Positions 58,752 through 64,000 of a DNA stretch of 64,000 nucleotides are shown here, piece after piece. Origin of the DNA: Helicostylum pulchrum (Eukaryota > Mucoromycota > Mucoromycetes > Mucorales > Mucoraceae); the NCBI GenBank assembly GCA_025677825.1, contig JAIXMO010000010.1, forward strand, positions 248,001 through 312,000. The letters run 5' to 3'. Made by a program: the position numbers and the translations under genes. The notes below the pieces were generated by a model. That model saw only the letters and a program-made list of their open reading frames with translations, did not search any database and was not told the DNA's origin. The stretch's first letter is position 1, and each line of letters starts with the position of its first letter.

Positions 58752-61447
58752 CTAATGATTTTTGTTACTGTTATGGTAGTTGTTGTTGTTATCTCTGTTG
58801 TTGTTGTTGTTGTTGTTGTTGCTGTTGTTGTTGTTGTTGTTATTGTTGTTGGTGGTGTTGTTATTATTGTCTCTACCGTTTGATGTTAATCTTTCATTTT
58901 GGTCAACAAGGTTAGCAACCTTTTCAGAGTATTGCAAAGATAAAACTTGAAGTCTAGAGAGTTCAACTTGATGAAGAACAATACACTGAGTAACCTGATC
59001 CAGTGATGCTGATAATTCTTCATTGAAGATCATCTTTGCAATAATAGCATTAACACTGTTAACAGACAAATCAAACATACTGGCCAATTGTGTCAAACCC
59101 AATGTGGAATAGTAAGAGGCATAAGTGAACAAGTAAGTACGAAGACCTTCTTCTTGAATCTTGCGAACAAGCATATCCTTAATCTCTTGAGTTTCAGTCA
59201 TCAAATCCCAAACCTTGATAGCTAAAATGAAATCCTTAGCCTTTTCCCATTCACCGGAAGCCAAGGCCTTGGCTGCACTCATAATATGATCTCTGGTGTT
59301 CTCAGGAGGACCACAGAAGGCTTGACGTTCATTGTAATCGAGCAATCTACGGAAAGGTCTAGAGATGAACTTTTTGTTACTAGGTCCAGCCTGTGCTTGA
59401 GCGGGGATTTCTAAAAGCATAGAAGATGTCAAAAAGATACATTCGAGAAGTTCCAAGTTGATATGCATGTGGAAAGGTAATTGACGTTGACGTTCAATAG
59501 CTTCAACTTCAGGGTTAGTGGGTTGACCGAAACGTTGAGCTTGAACACCTTGTGCCAAAAGTTCCTTGACACGACCAGATCCTTGAATTTCAGAAAGAGC
59601 AGCATGAGCTTCCTTGATCAAACCATCACGGAAAGCACAGATACCGATTTGAACCATAGCACGGTTATACAAAATTTGAGTGGCAATATCAGCTTGATGA
59701 ATAGAATCTTGAACATGAGACATCAACAATAAATCACGAGCAGTGTGGAACTTCTTGTGAAGAGCATAATGGTAAATGTGACAGAGGATAGCACGAGTAC
59801 GGAAAACGGTAGTAGTATCCTTGTAAAGATAGTTACAGAGTTCGTTAACTAACTCGTTAGAATCTTGAGAAGGAGTGATCTTGGAAACAACATACTCGGG
59901 CAAAAGCTTTTTAGAAGAAGTTTGGAGGTAACCAATAACTTGATCAGGCTTGTAATAGACATGATCCAACTTGCGAGAGATAACTCTAGGAAGAGCAAAA
60001 GTCATATCATAAGTTTCAAAATAGAATTGAGCACGATCCAACATGGCAAAAATGGTAGCTTCATCTCTAAGACGATCAATATATTCAGTGGCGTGAGGAT
60101 CAATGTTTTGAAGAGACTTGTTGAATTCATCATCTAAACGTTCAACAAAACTAAGAATGGAACCACGAAGCTTGACAACTTCACCGGCTTTAGGGACAAC
60201 ATCGGCATCTTCATTATCAAGATCGTCAGCATTTTCAGTGACCATGAAAGACTTGTTGTTTTCAAGAACTTGAAGAAGTTCATTGAATTCCTTGGCAGCA
60301 GACTTCCAGATAGCGGTATCCATATAAGTAGCCTTACTGATATTAACGTCGAAACGAGAAGCAATAAGAATCAAAAGGACAGAGATCTTTTGGAAAGGAG
60401 ATTCGGCAACTTCAGATAAGTTTTCCAAAACAGTAATTTGTTCAGCACGATCAGTGTTCTACAAAACATAACCTCGTTTAGTAACTGTACGGTAAAACTA
60501 CAACATAATATTTATATACATATATGTATATATTTTTACCTTTTTACCACGACTTTCCAAAACTTCTCTCAAACGAGTCAAGAGAGTTTCCTTGCTGACA
60601 GCAACGATGGTCTTACCACCCTTACCAACAGCAGCAAAGCCCTCTCCACTATCAGCCTCATCAGCGTTAGAAGCAATTTCTCTCGTCTTTGTGGGAGTAG
60701 GAGGAACAACTTCCTCTACCTCTTCTTCCTTCATGAACTCCTCGGGGTCCTTTTTTTTACATCAAAGATATAATTAGTTAACCGCGCTATAAATATAAAT
60801 CTATCACTATGTCCAAAAAAAAATACCTTCTTGTAAGCAGCAATAGACTCCTCGAATTGCTTAGAAAGCTTCTTGAGCTTTGTCTTCAAGTTGTTCATAG
60901 CCTTGCTGTTGTTGTTCTTCTTTTTGCTAGACTTTTCCTTTGCGAGATTTTCAGTAACATGATCGTCAAGTTCAATCATGGTCTTGACATAGAACTTGGG
61001 AACAGAAATCTTGTTGAAACCAGTAGTAGCTCTTGTGATGGTAATGGTAAGCTTATCAAATTCTAGTATTCATTAAAGAAAATTTTTTTCGACATTAGTA
61101 AACTATAAATTAAAAAAACTTTTTTTTTTTTTTTTACCAGTAGAAATCAAGTTCCAATCATTATTCTTTTGACCATTTTCAATAGCCTTAACAGCGGTTT
61201 CCATCTCTTCAATTCTCTTATCCTTTTGAGATTTGGCTTGACGCTTCTTGTTAGATTCGTCATCTGAATCATCAGAATCACTTCCACCCTTCAAGAAACG
61301 ATTCTTGGGTTGATCATCCTCAGCTTCAGAGTGATAACTTTCGGCATCGGAATCGTACTCGGAATCGGAGTGACTATATTGAGAATCGTTATCAGAGGAA
61401 TCGGAATCAGAAGACTCTGTGTCTGAGCTACGGAAGAAACGAGACAT
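58752..61447 (-). CDS. NIP1: Translation initiation factor eIF3 subunit C (Nip1)
   Basis: Four exons (61138-61447, 60827-61062, 60540-60749, 58752-60458) give 820 residues. eIF3c is a core scaffold of eIF3 that links it to eIF1 and eIF5 on the 40S subunit. The start MSRFFRSSDTESSDSDSS is the conserved acidic/Ser N-terminus. The body has FDVNISKATYMDTAIWKSA, RAILCHIYHYALHKKFHTARDLLLMSH and YNRAMVQIGICAFRDGLIKEAH. A PCI/winged-helix region ends it at about 670-746 (LGLTQLASMFDLSVNSVNAIIAKMI). Oddity: from about residue 780 the protein ends in an Asn-rich tail (runs of Asn broken by Ser, Thr, Arg-Asp), coded by GTT/ATT-type repeats on the plus strand. Confidence 0.96.
58780..58872. repeat. GTT-triplet repeat coding an Asn-rich tail
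   Basis: On the plus strand GTTGTTGTT units with scattered GTTATT, GTTGCT and GGTGGT variants cover ~90 bases. On the minus (coding) strand these are AAC/AAT codons and give the polyasparagine end of eIF3c. Interruptions by Ser, Thr and Arg-Asp codons suggest it is not brand-new, but triplet slippage could easily change its length between strains. Confidence 0.9.
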
Positions 61448-62215
61448 TTTTTTAAAAGGAAAACTCGCGAAAAAAAAAACGGGAAAAAGTCTCTGGGTTT
61501 ACAGTAAGGGAGGGGTAGGACGCACGTCAAGTCCTTTCGTTAAAAAAAAAAAAAGACAAAATTTTTCAAGTCACGTGTAGGTGGCGCTGTTGTGCTGTTA
61601 AAACCCCGTTTCGTGTTTTGTTGTGTATAAAGAAAGTGCTTTTCTACATGGCTTTTGTTTTTTGAGCTGTGACATTGTACGCCCACATATCTAATTACCT
61701 CTGCAGCTTCTATGTGTGTTTATGACTCAATTATTTATCTCAGTAACCGAAACAGTTGTTTGGAATGAGCGATATAATATCTACTTTTAAGCATAATTTT
61801 TTTATATGTGTGTTGAAACTAAACGAACTAGCGGTACTTGCTCTTAAGTAAGAATTAGTTTATTGATTTTTGTCAAAGGAAAGGTCCTACCGATGCTAAT
61901 AATAAGATTTGAGGTAGTACCTATTTATGATTTTAATGTAAAGCATGTAAGTCCATTATGTACGAGAATATAAGTACATTGGCTCATCAAAGAATATATC
62001 GGAAGAAATCGCTCATATTGCGTTATATTTACCTTAAAAAAAAAACTCAGGTTATTCAAGTACTTATCTGGAGATTTTTTTTTAATATTATATCACATGA
62101 GCGCTTTTCATTTTTGATTAAAAAAAAGGCTCATGTTTATTTTATCTTTTTTTCTTCCTTTTTTTTTTTGAATAAAAAACTATTTTATCTGTCTACTTTT
62201 TTAAAATAATAATAA
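61448..62215. other. Divergent intergenic region between eIF3c and the F-box gene
   Basis: This 0.77 kb gap has no gene. A short frame at 61958-62209 is Lys/Phe-rich and runs into the F-box leader. A CACGTG-containing TCACGTGTAG lies at 61571-61580, about 130 bases upstream of the eIF3c start. E-box-like sites occur in growth-regulated fungal promoters, but this single site is weak evidence. Confidence 0.45.
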
Positions 62216-64000
62216 ATGCAAATGTCAATACAATTTGCAGCAACAGAGTTGCTTGACAATATATTTCAATTCTTACCGAGATCAAGTTTGTTAGTTTGTT
62301 CTAGCGTTTGCAGGAACTGGCAATCATCGGCCCTTCGTCTCTTTTACGAGACAGTAGAGCTCTCAGAAAAGACAAAGGAGGTTTGGTTACATATGGCACA
62401 TCAAACCGAAATAGCTAGAAATATTGGCATCTTTGTTAGAAAATTAACTGTAAATCTTGCGTTTTCTACCACCTTATCGCAAACTGATTTCTTACGAGTG
62501 ATATCTTTTGTACCCTTTGTAAAAGCCATTGATCTAGAACTAAGTGGATATAAATTACACTACCTCAGTTATCTAAACAAAAGAAGCTCAGACTGTATTA
62601 CTTATTTAGAGGATATTAGCACGGGCGACCTTTTCACAGATTATCAATTACAACAGTATTTTTTATGCGCTTACAGTTTTCGCAACTCTTTGAAACATTT
62701 AACTTTAAGAAACCCTTATACCGCTTACCATATCAATGGACAATCAGGGACTGCTATCTCTTATTTAACGTCTTTTACTAACTTGGCACATGTATCTATT
62801 GTTAGTGATACGCAAATAGGTAACAATGAACTGGAAAATTTATTGGAGGCGGTTCGGCTCTGTCCCAAATTGGTTAGTTTCTCTTACCGCAACAATTGTT
62901 TACTGCTTCTGGATCAAGAAACATTACGGCCTTCGGAAAGCTTAAAGAATAAAAGATTGCACAATATTGAGTTACATGTACCTTGTTTAACTGAATATTA
63001 CATCAAGAATATTTTAATCCATTTCCCTACTACCTTGAAACATTTCACTGTCAACATGACGCAGACAGACTATCGCGATTGGATACAAGAGCATAATGAA
63101 TTGTTTGCCATTTACTTGGGTCTAATAAAAAGCTGGAAATTTTCGATATCTAATGATGATAAAAGAAGATACAGTATCAGTCGAAGAGTACAGGTACCAA
63201 AAAAGTTATCAAAGTTTTGGCAGTTTTTTAGATCATCAATAAGAAACAGACACCTCTTTACTACAATGAAATTCTCTTTTTTGAAATCAGAAATTAAACC
63301 CGATGTTATTATGGAACGCGATGAAAATAGCATGAGTTTGACATATAACTCTGAAAATCTAGAAGACCTTTATATGAACTTGGAAGAATTTTCTCCTGTC
63401 TACTCATCAGTGTTTGTTTCGTCATGTAATACAGACCCACTTATTAATTCAGTTGTGATTAATATTCCAGTGCATAAAGTAGATGAGCTTAATAGCAATA
63501 GGTGTGAAAAAATAATACAAACATTGAAGTCTCATTCCTGTCGTCTTCAATCACTCTCTATAATTTTGGAAAACTCAGTAAATGCAGTAGAAAACATTCT
63601 AGTTCAGCTAGAGTATCACCCAACACAGGTTTTGGAACTGCCGACTACACCCAACTACGCTTTATTAAAGAATATAGATTTTCAGGTTTTGTCAATTCAA
63701 TCAATTATCAGTACATTACCACATCTAAAGGCTCTAAAATTGATCAACTGTAAACCTGTATGGACCAACTTAAACTATTTAATTGATTTAACAGAAATAG
63801 AGCATCTATGCCAACTTGTTTTAGACTTGACTTTTCTAACTCTAGAGCAACGTCAAACCCTAATCTCAATTCAAGTAGAAATGTCGGATAACAAAGTAGC
63901 TACTTTATTATACCCATGTACCAAACAAACGACTCCTGTACGCTATTCTGTAGAGCCAATATCATGTAAACTTGAGGCTTTACCTATCATTCTTATCAAG
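62216..64000 (+). CDS. F-box protein, 3' end beyond the window
   Basis: The frame is open from an ATG at 62216 to the window edge, 595 codons with no stop and no intron, so the protein is incomplete here. The F-box is at the very N-terminus (MQMSIQFAATELLDNIFQFL, then LLVCSSVCRNWQSSALRLFYETV). The remainder is Leu-rich and helix/strand alternating, with irregular LRR-like phrases (LKHLTLRNPY, LAHVSIVSD, LPHLKALKLINC, LCQLVLDLTF). It is probably a substrate adaptor of an SCF ubiquitin ligase. Large, diverged F-box/LRR families are common in Mucoromycota. The second ATG (62222) is an equally good start. Substrate unknown. Confidence 0.82.
   Translation, partial: MQMSIQFAATELLDNIFQFLPRSSLLVCSSVCRNWQSSALRLFYETVELSEKTKEVWLHMAHQTEIARNIGIFVRKLTVNLAFSTTLSQTDFLRVISFVPFVKAIDLELSGYKLHYLSYLNKRSSDCITYLEDISTGDLFTDYQLQQYFLCAYSFRNSLKHLTLRNPYTAYHINGQSGTAISYLTSFTNLAHVSIVSDTQIGNNELENLLEAVRLCPKLVSFSYRNNCLLLLDQETLRPSESLKNKRLHNIELHVPCLTEYYIKNILIHFPTTLKHFTVNMTQTDYRDWIQEHNELFAIYLGLIKSWKFSISNDDKRRYSISRRVQVPKKLSKFWQFFRSSIRNRHLFTTMKFSFLKSEIKPDVIMERDENSMSLTYNSENLEDLYMNLEEFSPVYSSVFVSSCNTDPLINSVVINIPVHKVDELNSNRCEKIIQTLKSHSCRLQSLSIILENSVNAVENILVQLEYHPTQVLELPTTPNYALLKNIDFQVLSIQSIISTLPHLKALKLINCKPVWTNLNYLIDLTEIEHLCQLVLDLTFLTLEQRQTLISIQVEMSDNKVATLLYPCTKQTTPVRYSVEPISCKLEALPIILIK

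Noticed and set aside
61571..61580. CACGTG near the eIF3c start as a firm regulatory site
   Set aside because: A single hexamer is expected by chance in a window this long; mentioned only as context.

Overview
The window is nuclear DNA of an early-diverging filamentous fungus, most likely Mucoromycota (Mucorales-like). Coding sequence is AT-rich, introns are short (about 50-90 nt, GT...AG, T-rich before the acceptor), and both strands carry genes. The gene set is fungal (Tom40, Prp16, Sip5, Atg4, Ppn2, bS6m, an APSES/ankyrin regulator). It also holds genes typical of early-diverging fungi and animals but missing from budding yeast: STEEP1, a PH-5-phosphatase-ASH-RhoGAP protein of the OCRL/INPP5B type, and SPOUT1. 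I found no tRNA, rRNA, CRISPR array or bacterial-type system. Gene models were built by hand from splice sites and reading-frame continuity; where all exons are listed, the exon lengths sum to a multiple of three.

Layout. 1-14.96 kb: TOM40 (+) converges on an RSP5/NEDD4 ubiquitin ligase (-). A 2.1 kb non-genic gap that looks like an insertion follows, then PRP16 (+), a doubtful small Cys-rich ORF, STEEP1 (+) and SIP5 (+). 15-25 kb is a gene desert around one gene, a Crz1-like C2H2 factor (-). The desert holds a CT microsatellite, a strong hairpin, long homopolymers and coding-like transposon debris. 25-46 kb is dense: ATG4 (-), a broken pseudogene (-), PPN2-like polyphosphatase (-), AP-1 mu (-), an F-box/LRR protein (-), RAB5 (-) divergent from an APSES/ankyrin regulator (+), SPOUT1 (-), a Sel1-repeat protein (+), a 1.02 kb foldback transposon, a PX-domain protein (+) and an HTH+Myb protein (-). 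46-64 kb: bS6m (-) divergent from a secreted protein (+), an Arp9-like actin-related protein (-) divergent from OCRL (+), RQC2 (-), eIF3c (-) and the 5' part of an F-box protein (+) cut by the window end.

The genes are mostly unrelated housekeeping functions and form no pathway cluster. Several concern endomembrane traffic (Rsp5, AP-1 mu, Rab5, OCRL, PX protein, Atg4, STEEP1). Rab5, AP-1 and clathrin are known partners of animal OCRL, but the proximity here may be chance.

The most notable observations are: a non-autonomous transposon with near-identical ~290 bp terminal inverted repeats and a TA duplication; a 1.9 kb insertion between RSP5 and PRP16 bracketed by a ~58 bp direct repeat; a dispersed repeat shared by that insertion and the 15 kb desert; the RSP5 catalytic cysteine codon split by an intron; a transposase-like HTH joined to a Myb domain; and frequent AAG splice acceptors.
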